A stretch of 64,000 nucleotides of DNA from Carnegiea gigantea (taxonomy: Eukaryota > Streptophyta > Magnoliopsida > Caryophyllales > Cactaceae), in contig JAKOGI010000105.1 in NCBI GenBank assembly GCA_029747015.1, forward strand, positions 803,933 to 867,932. Reading direction: 5' to 3'. Of this stretch, positions 46,139 through 57,193 are shown piece by piece. The position numbers and the translations under genes are program-made. Below the pieces are notes generated by a model that did not search any database, was not told where the DNA came from, and was given only the letters and a program-made list of their open reading frames with translations. Positions within the stretch are counted from its first letter, which is position 1, and the number at the start of each line of letters is the position of its first letter.

Positions 46139-47543
46139 CCAACCTCAATCTCTATTCATCTTGTACCTTAAGATATAAAATGATTACTCACCTACATAAA
46201 CAAAATTAACACATTGAAAATTAAAATTCAAAGAATAGGATTTTAGAATCATATATTAGTTTCATTCATCAAACCTTTACAGAAAAGCACATTTTATACA
46301 ATCACAAGCCATGCAAAACTAAATTAAAAAAAAAAGTATATGGAATGTCATTCTGATTGTTTACATTCATGGTAGAATTTAGGGGCGCTATAGTTATCAA
46401 TGATTCTCCCTTTTTATAAGCTGAATCCAGGGTCATAATAAGCAACAAGCACAACCACTAATTCTCAAAAGCATAGCAAGGGTGGCCTACTATGACAAAA
46501 TTTGACACTAACAAATTTGAAACTAACAAGCACAGCCACTAATAAGACCATAGATGTTGAGAAGAGTTGCTAGATTCAATTTGTCTATATGAGATAAAAC
46601 TTGATTAATACATATATAGAGTCCATTATTATTATCTATCAAAATATTGATACTTGTTTACTTTTCCTAATTACATAACTTGATTGTTTAAATAAGAACC
46701 TACTATTTATCCACAGCATGTCAATCCCATGTATCATCGACCTCTTATAAGCACCAATACATAAAGAAGTAAATGCTTCGGCCTTCTATAGCACAAAGAC
46801 AAGCATCATAGACTAAAAAAACTCTCGAAATTCCTACCCCCAGTGGCTAGCATACAATAAAGGATCAACACATAGTAGGACAAACCATTATAATTCATTT
46901 AATCAATAGTTCATACATAGAAATAACTCATTGCAATAAAGCAAATAATTAACGCCTATTACAAGTGTATCTAACAAAGAAACGGCAAGTCGATTGATTA
47001 ATTTGACAAGATCCAACTCATATTCAGTTAAACGAAATCCTAGGAACGCACGAACAAACGAACAAAGAATAGGAAACAACCAAATATTCAGTTAAACAGC
47101 CAAATATAGGATCCAACGATAGATCAATTTGACAAGATCCAACTCATACTAAGTTAAACAGCCAAATATAGGAATGAATGAACATCGATCCAACAAACGA
47201 ACGAACGAACGAATGAATGAACGGAGAATAGGAAACAAAGAACTCACAAATTATTTAAAAAGGGATGAATGAACCAGAAAAACAATGTTGAATCACCGAT
47301 CTAACTCCTCAGAAGCAAAATCCCTGAAGCTAAAATGTGATAATTAGGACGGGCGAAACCTAGGAGAGAGAAACTAGCCTTACGAATAATTAGAAATAGC
47401 GATTAATGAACATTTCAAACACGAGCACCAAAAGGATTGTCTGGTACCAACAAGTCCGAACACTGTCATCCCAACACTCAATGCAAACACGTAACAAAGC
47501 TATCCTATTCAGCCCTAGAAAATCGGGAAGAACAGAGGTAGAG
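46139..47543 (-). other. CACTA sequence upstream of the transposase
   Basis: No gene. This is the 5' leader or promoter side of the minus-strand transposase. It holds a direct repeat of about 50 bases (around 47003-47040 and 47125-47175, GACAAGATCCAACTCATA) and a short GAAC/GAAT microsatellite at 47196-47222. The solo LTR follows at 47544. Confidence 0.5.
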
Positions 47544-48876
47544 TGTTGCAAGAAAAACAGAGTTTTAATATTTATAAACCCCAAGTGCAAGGTGTATCGT
47601 TGAGTACTTGGGGTGTCGTCCGCAGGGAATTGTGTTTCCAACTATCAGAGTTCACTAGAGCGTCTCAATCTAGGCGAGATCAAAGGGTGAAAGAGAAAAG
47701 ACTAAACTATGCTACAAACACAGAAACAAGCGACTTGAAGTTGTGATTTTACCAATGGATGAACCAACTAACCAAGACGAGTCCTAACCTACCCGAACCA
47801 CACTATGAACAAGAGATGGTCGGTTGCACCATCAAAGACCACCCAAGCCCTCTCTCAAGGGTTATGAGCTAGTCTAACTCGTGTAACCACCTACTTTCGT
47901 GGGGTTAGGCGAATTAGACCACAAAACTAGCAACCCCGGACCTAGCTCGATTCGGATACTACTTTCGTGTCCCAAACTCGGCTATTCCCTCTCCCACACT
48001 AGCAAATTGACCTCACCTCTTAGCATAAGTCAATTGCCCAAAAATATGGATGAAAACCCTCTCAGGCATTTCATCGAACATTTGGCGGGCGTGAAGGAAA
48101 ACTCTAAGTTCTAAGCATAGATTGGGTATGGTTAGGCCTAGTACAAGATCAATTAGCCATCAAGAGGCTAATCACAATCCAAGCTAACAAAATCTACCAA
48201 CAAAACATGAAAAACGCATGAAAACCTAAACTAACCAACAAGAACATAAACTTGAAGAACAAAACGAAGGGAATGAAACAAAGCGAATTTAAACAAGTAA
48301 ACAACATAAATTAACAATGAAATTAAACATATAAATCATCCAAAACCAATACAAGAATCAAAATCAACAAAACATAATTAACAAGAACATAAAAACTAGA
48401 GAGATAAAAGAGAAGAAAACTTAGTATTGAATTGATGAAGAACTTGAAATCCAAAGGTTGAATCCAATGTTACAATCTTCAATCCTAAACTAATCTCCCT
48501 TCTTAACTAAAATCTAACCTAAACTACTCTAGAAATCGCCAGAGAGACGCCCAAGCAAGCTCCCGTGCGACCTCTCGACGACCCCCCAAAACAGACGCCC
48601 GAACGAAGCCTTAAATAAACCGAGACCGGGCAAAACTGGGAGGATGGCACGGCCCCACCGTGCCACATTGCTGGCACGGTGGGCCGTCTCCCCGGTTTTG
48701 CCCGGTTTTGTCCGTTTCCGCCGGTTTTCACTGTGTTGTCCCGACGTTTGCTTGATTTGGAGTTATTTCCTACAAAACATAAATAAAACAAGTTAAAATC
48801 CTACAAAATAAAGTTATTATACGAGTAAAAAGTGGGAGAAAGAGGCGCGTAAAATGGGTAAATTTACCGTTCAACA
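47544..48876 (-). repeat. Solo LTR of the C family, inside the CACTA
   Basis: Starts TGTTGCAAGAAAAACAG and ends TTCAACA, aligned along its length with the C LTRs. It is flanked on both sides by TAGAG (47539-47543 and 48877-48881), a perfect target duplication, so it is an LTR-LTR recombination product and not a fragment. It has the GGCACGG/CCGTGCC palindromes (48646-48688) and a TATA-like box (minus TTTATTTAA, 48611-48619). It differs more from the C LTRs than these do from each other, so it comes from an older insertion. Confidence 0.92.
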
Positions 48877-49708
48877 TAGAGCATAACTCAGATGAACCAA
48901 AGGCCCAAGCAACCAAACTTACAACAGCAATGTGCAAAATCAAAGCAGAGAACAAAGTGGTTCGAATTCAACAAAATATATCAAACTTGAACCCAGATTG
49001 AATATTATTCCAGACCCAAATTGCAAAATTTCAACTCAAATTGCAGTCGAACATGGCATTCGAACATGGCAAGCAAAGAAGAAAATTACAATCGAACCAG
49101 AAAAACAAAAAAAAACAACACCACCAAGCTTCAATAGTTCATGAACATGGCAAGATATTGATTCTATCAACAATCGAAATCAAACGCCAAAGCAAAAATT
49201 CGAACATGAACACCCTAACTCCCAGAAAATTGAAAATTCCGTAAACTAAACTTCAAATTAACTAAACTAAACATCAACAATTTAAATTACAACCTAGCAT
49301 ACCCCGTAAATCATGGCTACCCGACCTCCCTTTTGTAACCGTGACCGCCTTCTGCTCTCAAAGCCAAGGGTCTTCAATTGCACCAGTAATCACTCCCTCC
49401 CATTAAAGTCCCGGTCTTTGCGGGTTCTAGGTGTAAAGAAGGGAGAGAGAGAGCCAAAGGCTATAAGGAGGAGATGAAAAGCCAGGTAGGGGAAGGGGGT
49501 TACGGGGCTATGCAATTGATGAAGAAGAAGAAGAACAGGGCAGAGGGGCTCAGGGGTTATGGGGCTGAGAGCAAGGAGAGGAGAGAGAAAGACGAAAAAG
49601 GGGGAGGGAATATGGTCGGGTCACCTGCGTTGCGCGTGACTGGCTTTTATCTTTTTCAATTTTTGTCTTCTTTTATTTTTTTTTGGGGTTTGTTTTTGTT
49701 ATTATTGC
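48877..49708 (-). other. CACTA right-hand interior, between solo LTR and element C
   Basis: No domain recognised. Purine-rich from 49440 to 49610, which read on the minus strand is a CT-rich stretch such as a plant 5' untranslated region. It may hold the transposase promoter or first noncoding exon. The plus-strand frame at 49474-50037 crosses into the LTR of C and is not taken as a gene. Confidence 0.4.
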
Positions 49709-51129
49709 TGTTGCATGAAAAACAGAGTTTCAATATTTATAAAACCCAAGTGCAAGGTGTATCGTTGAGTACTTGGGGTGTCGTCCGCAGGGAATTGTGT
49801 TTCCAACTACCAGGGCTAGCTAAAGCATCTCGAGCTAGGCAGGATCGAAGGGTGAAGGAGTGGGGAGCTAAACTACGCTACAAACACAGAAACAAGCGAC
49901 TTGGAGTTGTGATTTTACCAATGATGAACCAACTAACCAAGACGAGTCCTAACCTACCCAAACCACACTATGAACAAGAGATGGTCGGTTGCACCATCAA
50001 AGACCACCCAAGCCCTCTCTCAAGGGTCATGAGCTAGTCTAATTCGCGTAACCACCTACTTTCGTGGGGTTAGTCGAATTAGACCACAAAACTAGCAACC
50101 CCGGACCTAGCTCGATTCGGATACTACTTTCGTGTCCCGAATTCGGCCATTCCCTCTCCCACACTAGCAAATTGACCTCACCTCTCAGCATAAGTCAATC
50201 GCCCAAAAATATGGATGAAAACCCTCTCAGGCATTTCATCGAACACTTAGCGGGCATGAAGGAAAACTCTAGGTTCTAAGCATAGATTGGGTATGGTTAG
50301 GCCAAATACAAGATTAATTAGCCATCAAAAGGCTAATCACAACCCAAGCCAACACAATCTACCCACAAAACATCACAAACACAAGGAAACCTAAACTAAC
50401 AAATAAGAACATAAACTTGAAGAACAAAAACAAAGACAATGAAGTAAAACGAATCTAAATTACTAAATAACATGAATTAGCAACAAAAACTAAACATATA
50501 AACTAAACAAAGCAAATATAAGAATTAAAATGGCAAAACATAAACAAGAACAACAATGAAATAAATAGAGAAAAGGAAGAGGGAAACTTATGCTTGAATT
50601 GATTGAAGAACTTGAAATCCACAAGCTTGAATCCCCAAAATACAAACAACTAAAATCCTAATCTAATCCCTTCAAAGGGGTTTTTATTGGTTAAAAACCT
50701 AAACTAAACTACCCTAAGGAAGTCGAAGAAGAAGCCCCGAACAAGGTCGAGAAAAGAGGATTAAATAGAAGACAAGGCGGGCCGCGAAGAACCGAAAGAA
50801 ACAAGGGGGGGCACGACCGTGCCTAGGTGGCACGGCTGCACCGTGCCAGGTGGCACGGCCGTGCCACGTGGCACGGGGTGGCCGTGCCACCTTGCTGGCC
50901 GGTGCCCCGGCTGGCTCCCGTTTTTCCGCCTTTTCGCCTGTTTTGATCCTTTTCTGCCCTTTTTCGCGATATTTGCTTGGTTCAACTTATTACCTGCAAG
51001 AATAAACAAAACAAGTAAAAATCTCAAAGAATACTTAATAAAACAAGAAAAACTCTAAAGATTACGTTATTATACGAGCTAAGATTAGGTGAAAAGGGCA
51101 CGTAAAATGCGACAAATTATCGCCTAACA
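49709..51129 (-). repeat. 3' LTR of element C
   Basis: 1421 bases, TGTTGCATG...CCTAACA. It has a TATA-like box (minus CTATTTAAT, 50760-50768) and, upstream of it, a GC-rich palindrome block (50805-50915). It differs from the 5' LTR by scattered substitutions and a few single-base indels, low single-digit percent by eye. Confidence 0.95.
50805..50915. promoter_or_regulatory. GC-rich palindrome block with a G-box in the C LTR
   Basis: Repeated GGCACGG and CCGTGCC form several possible hairpins; GTGCCACGTGGCAC (50861-50874) is a perfect palindrome around CACGTG, the plant G-box core bound by bZIP and bHLH factors. It lies about 100 bases upstream of the TATA-like box in LTR sense. The copy at 55225-55335 keeps the G-box (55284-55289). 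The solo LTR has the palindromes but not this G-box. Promoter function is inference. Confidence 0.5.
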
Positions 51130-52598
51130 AATACCCCCACACCTATCTTTTGCTTGTCCTCGAGCAAAATAAAAGAAAAATTAAATTAAACAACTAACTC
51201 ACTTTCGTAGGAATCACGGTTGCATTTAGCATATGCAACAAGCCCTTTAAACCCCTTGGTTACCCTAAGTGGACGAGTAAGGTCTCGTGAGGGTTTGCAG
51301 AAGATATACCCACAAAATTTCAAAAAGGAAAAACAAAGAAAAGAGAAACAAAAATCGAAAAATAAAAGTAGCAAAACACAATATATACATGGGGATAAAC
51401 TGTACACAATCGAATCAACCAAAACCACCTAATAGCTCAAATATCAGTCTGTACACAGGCATTATATGCATTTCAGGACACATCATCCCAAAGAATGGCA
51501 TCCAGACATCAGCTTTTCACCCCACGACGCATGAGAACATTGAATCCATCCTGGTGCCTAGTGTGCAAGTGCATCATCACCCTGCAACTAAGCCTACCAA
51601 AACCAAACTCAATCCCACGCAATTGACACAAGCTACCTGTTTGATTGGCTAGCATAGAAAGCAGGCTTCCCCAGTAGCAGTATTGCCTCAAAGGGTAACA
51701 CCCAGTAGCGCATGCCTCAAAGGGTACTTGTCATTTCCAACTCTTTTCTTCCCCACTTTCTTTTCTTTCCATTATTATTATTTTTTTTTTTCAATACAAA
51801 CTCATGTCACGCCTCAAAGGGATACACCCAGTAGCGCTTGAATTTGTTTGGTTTTGCTTTTGTTTTGGAAAAAGAAAGGGGGGTGCCAGCACATATAAAG
51901 GGAACTGTGCAGTAGACAATGGAAGAGTCGATCGTGGAAGACTAAGAATTCAGGATGATGACAATACATGAATTCAGGACTGGATTGCAAAATTACGATG
52001 GACTGTTGGGGTTAGAACTGAGGTCTAAAACGACAGATTGGGGATGAATATCTATCATACACATTATACTTATATACGAGCTAACAGTCAAGGTATCAGG
52101 GATCAAGGCTGATCAAAATAGTACAAAACTCCCCTAAATGCAAAAAGAAAAGAAAAATTTGTACAAAAAGGAGAAAAAATGAAAAAGTTATACAAAAATG
52201 AAAAATTTTCACAAAAATAAGAAGAAAAATGGGAGATGACCCCACCCCCACACCTAAATCTCACAATGTCCTCATTGGGAGCCGTGAGTCATCACCAACA
52301 CACAAAAATAAAGAAAACAAAATCAAATACAAGAAAAACAAAAGACGACAAAAATATACACAAGCTAACACACTCTCCCAAAAACACAAGCTCACCCAAA
52401 ACAACAACACGATCACACATAAATACAAACTAACACCACCAAAAATAAATGTAGACCAATCCAATAACACCACCAATTACAACACAATAAAAATCTACAA
52501 AGACACAAAAATGGTGATCATAGCCAATAACGGCTCAACAACATCCAAATTTCACCACAAGATGATCACCAACAAAAACACAATCCTAATATTTACCA
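51130..52598 (-). other. 3' noncoding region of element C
   Basis: No gene. Three near-copies of CCTCAAAGGGTA with CCAGTAGCGC lie at 51670-51735 and 51806-51840. T-rich and A-rich runs follow (51765-51792, 52140-52230). An AC-rich stretch runs from 52230 to 52620. Confidence 0.55.
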
Positions 52599-54008
52599 CT
52601 AAACAAGAACAAAAAGAAAGAAAAGAAAAATAAAAATAAAAAAAGGGGGGAGAAGAGTGAGAACGAGTATACCAGGTCGGGTACTGGATGTACCCGAACT
52701 ATTCCATGACGACTTACGGAGCATCAGCCACTCCTTGCCGCTCAAGATGCGAGTCGTCAGCTCGGATGCAGTCAAAGCTCGCAGGAGCTTATCATGCATA
52801 GCTGCATGTAGCTCAGAATGGTGTGAATAAGGGAACACTGGTAAAGATGGAGCAAACAAAATTAGTGCCCTCTTAAACTCACCAAATACCTGTGAGAAAT
52901 CAGCAGAAAAATCAAATGCAATAGTCAACGCGATTTCTCCAGGCATGCCCTCTAGGTACGGACGATAAGGATCGAGGAGGGGCTCATACCCTCTAAAAGT
53001 ACCTAGAGACTTACGGCAGGCAGCCTCATTCCCCTCAAGTATCACAAGAGAATTGATAAGTGACAAATCACAACACTTGGGGGAATGGGAGGGTGGTGAA
53101 CATGAATAGGAAGCATGGGATGTATCAAGAGAGGTGAGGGATATATTATCAATAAAATCAGGACTAGTTGGCCCTGCAACCACAACATCCATGCATGAAG
53201 TCCCTGTGGGAGTCCCATAAAAAGTATGCACCTCAATAGAAACATTGTCGGACTCAGACCAAGTATCATCCTCCTCAACACTAGCGCTAACGCCAAAGGT
53301 CTCACCTACCTCGAACTCCGTCGACTGAGCTAAAGGGGAAGGTGTATCAGGAAAGGTCATGATAAGCGCAGTGTTGTCCTAAAGGGTATTAGGAAAGGAT
53401 GAACCAACAGTGAGTGAAGTGGTCAAGGGAGGGTCAAGTACGTCCTCTAGTCCAGATTCTAGAGGAGGAAAAGACGCACCATCATCACACAGATTGACAT
53501 CAAGTCTAGGAGCACTAGAACTAGGGTCAGTCTCGGGTGATAGGTCATACTCCCGTATTTTATTAACAAACTCAGCAAACTCAACTTGTTGCTTATTCAT
53601 TGTCTCTATCATATTGTTAAGTCTAGCAAAGCTTTCATTAGAAATATAATAGGGACAAGAATTACCGATGTGATCAGGACAATGACAAATTTCGCACACA
53701 GGAGCGGCACAATTAGGGATGCAAGGGGGTGGGGTACAAGAATCAAAACAACTAGTTTCAAATTCTTAAGTATCCCAAGCCAACCACTCAAGTAATTCCC
53801 AAGCTTCATTAACATTTCGAGCATAGAAATCCCAATGCACCAAAAGAGCACAGGTCTCATAATTCACACCCTCATCAACAACATGCAATATTTCCCATTT
53901 TCCATATAAACATCCACAAGAAGCACATTGAGCAAGATAAGCATGTAAACGATCCCAATAACGGTAAAATAGTTCTTGCTCACATTGGGGAAAATGGAAA
54001 ATGGCCAT
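52599..54008 (-). pseudogene. Gag-derived ORF with zinc knuckle and unknown C-terminal region (element C)
   Basis: One frame from MAIFHFPQCEQELFYRYWDR at 54008 to 52599, about 469 codons, broken only by TAA (53766) and TAG (53379). Residues 1-80 match the second half of a plant gypsy gag (LAQCASCGCLYGKWEILHVV, NVNEAWELLEWLAWDT). Residues 103-116 are a full CX2CX4HX4C knuckle (CEICHCPDHIGNSC). A variable acidic Ser/Pro-rich middle follows, then a conserved end (SLGTFRGYEPLLDPY, YLEGMPGEI, SADFSQVFGEFKRALILF, SHHSELHAAMHDKLLRALTA). The end is also in B but I cannot name it. It may bind element RNA, by its knuckle. Confidence 0.72.
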
Positions 54009-54099
54009 TGAATTTTTTTTTGGATTTTTTTTTTTTGATTTTTTTAAAAAGGCCTGGCCTCGAATGCTAAAGTAAACCCCAATATCGAAAAATGCCAAA

Positions 54100-54117
54100 T
54101 CCCCGGCAACGGCGCCA
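54100..54117 (-). other. Primer binding site of C (tRNA-Asp)
   Basis: The minus strand reads TGGCGCCGTTGCCGGGGA, the 18-base site of Athila-type elements complementary to tRNA-Asp, six bases inside the 5' LTR. Confidence 0.93.
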
Positions 54118-54123
54118 AAAACT

Positions 54124-55547
54124 TGTTGCATGAAAAACAGAGTTTCAATATTTATAAACCCCAAGTGCAAGGTGTATCGTTGAGTACTTGGGGTGTCGTC
54201 CGCAGGGAATTGTGTTTCCAACTACCAGGGCTAGCTAAAGCGTCTCGAGCTAGGCGAGATCGAAGGGTGAAGGAGTGAGGAGCTAAACTACGCTACAAAC
54301 ACAGAAACAAGCGATTTGGAATTGTGATTTTACCAATGAGTGAACCAACTAACCAAGACGAGTCCTAACCTACCCAAATTACACTATGAACAAGAGATGG
54401 TCGGTTGCACCATCAAAGACCACCCAAACCCTCTCTCAAGGGTCATGAGCTAGTCTAATTCGAGTAACCACCTACTTTCGTGGGGTTAGTCGAATTAAAC
54501 CACAAAACTAGCAACCCCGGACCTAGCTCGATTCGGATACTACTTTCGTGTCCCGAATTCAGCCATTCCCTCTCCCACACTAGCAAATTGACCTCACCTC
54601 TCAGCATAAGTCAATCACCCAAAAATATGGATGAAAATCCTCTCAGGCATTTCATCGAACACTTGGCGGGCGTGAAGGAAAACTCTAGGTTCTAAGCATA
54701 GATTGGGTATGGTTAGGCCAAATACAAGATTAATTAGCCATCAAGAGGCTAATCACAATCCCAAGCCAACACAATCTACCAACAAAACATCACAAACACA
54801 AGAAAACCTAAACTAACAAATAAGAACATAAACTTGAAGAACAAAAACAAAGACAATGAAATAAAACGAATCTAAACAACTAAATAACATGAATTAACAA
54901 CAAAAACTAAACATATAAACTAAACAAAACAAATACAAGAATTAAAACTAACAAAACATAAACAAGAACAACAATGAAATAAATAGAGAAAAGAAAGAGG
55001 GAAACTTATGCTTGAATTGGTTGAAGAACTTGAAATCCACAAGTTTGAATCCCCAAAATACAAACAACTAAAATCCTAATCTAATCCCTTCAAAGGGGTT
55101 TTTATTGGTTAAAAACCTAAACTAAACTACCCTAAGGAAGTCGAAGAAGAAGCCCCGAACAAGGTCGAGAAAAGAGGATTAAATAGAAGACAAGGCGGGC
55201 CGCGAAGAACCGAAAGAAACAAAGGGGGGGCACGACCGTGCCTAGGTGGCACGGCTGCACCGTGCCATGTGGCACGGCCGTGCCACGTGGCACGGGGTGG
55301 CCGTGCCACCTTGCTGGCCGGCGCCCGGCTGGCTCCCGTTTTTTCGCCTTTTCGCCTGTTTTGATCCTTTTCTGCCCTTTTTCGCGATATTTGCTTGGTT
55401 CAACTTATTACCTACAAGAATAAACAAAACAAGTAAAAATCTCAAAGAATACTTAATAAAACAAGAAAAACTCTAAAGATTACGTTATTATACGAGCTAA
55501 GATTAGGTGAAAAGGGCACGTAAAATGCGACAAATTATCGCCTAACA
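54124..55547 (-). repeat. 5' LTR of element C
   Basis: 1424 bases, same ends and contents as 49709-51129. TATA-like box (minus CTATTTAAT) at 55178-55186. Followed by ATTGC (55548-55552), the right target duplication. Confidence 0.95.
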
Positions 55548-55552
55548 ATTGC

Positions 55553-56019
55553 TTAGTTCGAGTTTGAATCAACTTGGCCCAATTCTTCAATTTTCAGCCT
55601 TCCTTCATTTTTTTCGCGTCTTTTTCTCAAATTATTCAATACCTACAAAACAAAATAAAATCAAATAAACACCTAACAATTGCAATTATTCTGAGCATAA
55701 ATTAGGCAAAAAGGTACTGTAAAAATATCATCTTTTCGGCGCCAACATAGGGTTTAGGTTTTAGAGCTAACCCCAACCCATACATCACGTACGTCGTCAG
55801 TTTCGGGGGCGTTGCCTGAACCCCCAAACCAGGGCGCGTCGCCCTTGGACCCCGACTCGCTGACCAGTCAACGAGACCACCGTCCTAGGTCTGCAGAAGG
55901 GGGCTAAAAAACAGATTGAAGGCATTCTAACAATACAAATTAAAGAAAAATGAATGAGGGAATTCTTTTCACTAGATAAAAATTTCCCTCTAAAACTAAC
56001 CCCTTTTTTAAAAAAACAT
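55553..56019. other. CACTA right-hand interior after element C
   Basis: No gene. A GC-richer patch (55740-55910) with GGCGCC, CACGTACGTCG and repeated CGACC/CGCC stands out from its AT-rich surroundings; CpG is common in it. It may be a piece of captured host or LTR sequence. No match within the window. Confidence 0.4.
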
Positions 56020-56178
56020 AAATGTCTTTTGTGGCAATTTTGGCTAATTGCCACAACACGCTCAACTTTTTGTGGCAATATTAGATACGCTACAATTATT
56101 TTACTACTTTTAGATTATTGTAGCAAATTTAAATTTGCTACAATAAAATTGCTACAAAAAATCATTTTTCTTGTAGTG
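56020..56178. repeat. Right terminal inverted repeat and subterminal motifs of the CACTA
   Basis: TTTGTGGCAA, TTGCCACAA, TTGTAGCAAA and TTTGCTACAA are closely packed in both orientations and end in TTTTCTTGTAGTG. They match the left end in motif but not in order. Confidence 0.9.
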
Positions 56179-57193
56179 GGCTGAGCAACCTCGGCATCAT
56201 CAGGTATCCAATAAAGGTTAGCCCGGTGAAGTTAGGTGGTTCGATCGACATTAGGAAGTGGCAAAAGCCAGTCCCCAGGGTAAATCCAACACAAATGCCC
56301 AGCCTCAACTTTACAAAAGTTCATGATTTCAAAGGCAGCTTGATCAAGCCGTTCAGACCCAAAAACTCTATCCTCAAGGTTGGGCTCAATACCCAAAAAT
56401 CTAGCAATAGTGGTCACAATATGACCTATGACTATCCTACCCTTAGTGCTAATAGCAGCACTGTGCAATTATCTGCCAAAAACGAACCTGGGTCAAGCTA
56501 GACACCGTCAAGCATACAAAACAAAAAGTACAACTCAGACAATCTCGGGACATCCAAACTATCATCCCGAGCAAAGAAACAGCAAGCCATGATACACTGA
56601 GCTACTCGAATGCAAGGGTTCCTAATATATGTATACTTTGTTGAGCTGGTGCTGTACCCAACACTCTCCAAATGCTCACCCCAAAATGCATTTGGGTTGA
56701 ATTCGCAGGGGACTTATAGGTTCGGTAAATCCATGCTAGGTGGAAAACTGAATATACCATTAAAGGTACCTAAGTTTAGTTCGTATAATTATCCTTGCAA
56801 ATAAAATTATATGTACCCAACTTGACATTAAGGCTCTGTAGTGACCTCTACATGGAGCATACTCAGGAACTCTAGGGTGAAGTCCCGGTAGCTATGCTCT
56901 TTTATTTCTATAAAGTGTCCCATACCACCTCGTGCAAACAACCACCTAATATCATCTAACATTCCTAATTGAGCTAACAAATCCTCATCATAACATCGAG
57001 TGGCCACAACCATGCGTTCATTCAAACAATTATGTCTAATGACATGATCAGGATTCCTTAAACCAAGGAGATGAGGAATGTTAGCTTAAGCAGGCGCATT
57101 GGTGGATGTTCAGGATATCCTTTGAGGTCGGGTTGGTGCTTGACTTGAGGATGTAACCTTCTTGATACTCCTTTGTCTTTTGGTAGGAGCCAT
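56179..57193 (-). pseudogene. ATHILA ORF-1-like protein, N-terminal piece (element A)
   Basis: Starts MAPTKRQRSIKKVTSSS at 57193, then a stop after PQRIS. At 57025-56828: MVVATRCYDEDLLAQLGMLD, LFARGGMGHFIEIKEHSYRD, TLEFLSMLHVEVT. At 56468-56232: AISTKGRIVIGHIVTTIARF, LDQAAFEIMNFCK. The CACTA breaks it at 56179; the C-terminus is at 37915-38232. Same family as D and E. The start is chosen because all three copies share MAPTK. Confidence 0.7.

Larger units (their letters stand above)
49709..55547 (-). mobile_element. Complete non-autonomous LTR retrotransposon C
   Basis: A 5839-base element with two near-identical LTRs (49709-51129 and 54124-55547), a perfect tRNA-Asp primer site (54100-54117), a polypurine tract (minus GGTGTGGGGGTATT, 51130-51143) and perfect flanking ATTGC (49704-49708, 55548-55552). 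The 3 kb interior has one gag-derived ORF and noncoding sequence, without protease, RT or integrase. It must have been moved by enzymes of another element. It is one of the two youngest events I can order in the window. Confidence 0.95.
38233..56178 (-). mobile_element. CACTA (En/Spm) DNA transposon, about 17.9 kb with nested inserts
   Basis: Both ends carry the 13-base inverted repeat CACTACAAGAAAA (38233-38245, and reversed at 56166-56178). The subterminal regions are full of short TTGTGGCAA / TTGCTACAA motifs in both orientations. Two genes on the minus strand encode TNP2-type and TNP1-type proteins. The flanks are TGG on the left and GGC on the right; a 3-base TGG duplication with one lost T would fit. 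Without the solo LTR and element C it would be about 10.8 kb, normal for an autonomous CACTA. It sits inside A's extra ORF. Confidence 0.93.

Noticed and set aside
47196..47222. GAAC/GAAT run as a telomere or satellite array
   Set aside because: Only a few short units; a simple microsatellite.
49474..50037. 187-residue plus-strand open frame
   Set aside because: Its second half lies in the LTR of element C in the antisense direction, and the first half is purine-rich low complexity. No domain; a chance frame across an insertion boundary.
50819..51058. Plus-strand frame rich in WHG and GTAVPRGT text
   Set aside because: Translation of the GGCACGG palindromes of an LTR; the same appears in the other LTR and on the opposite strand.
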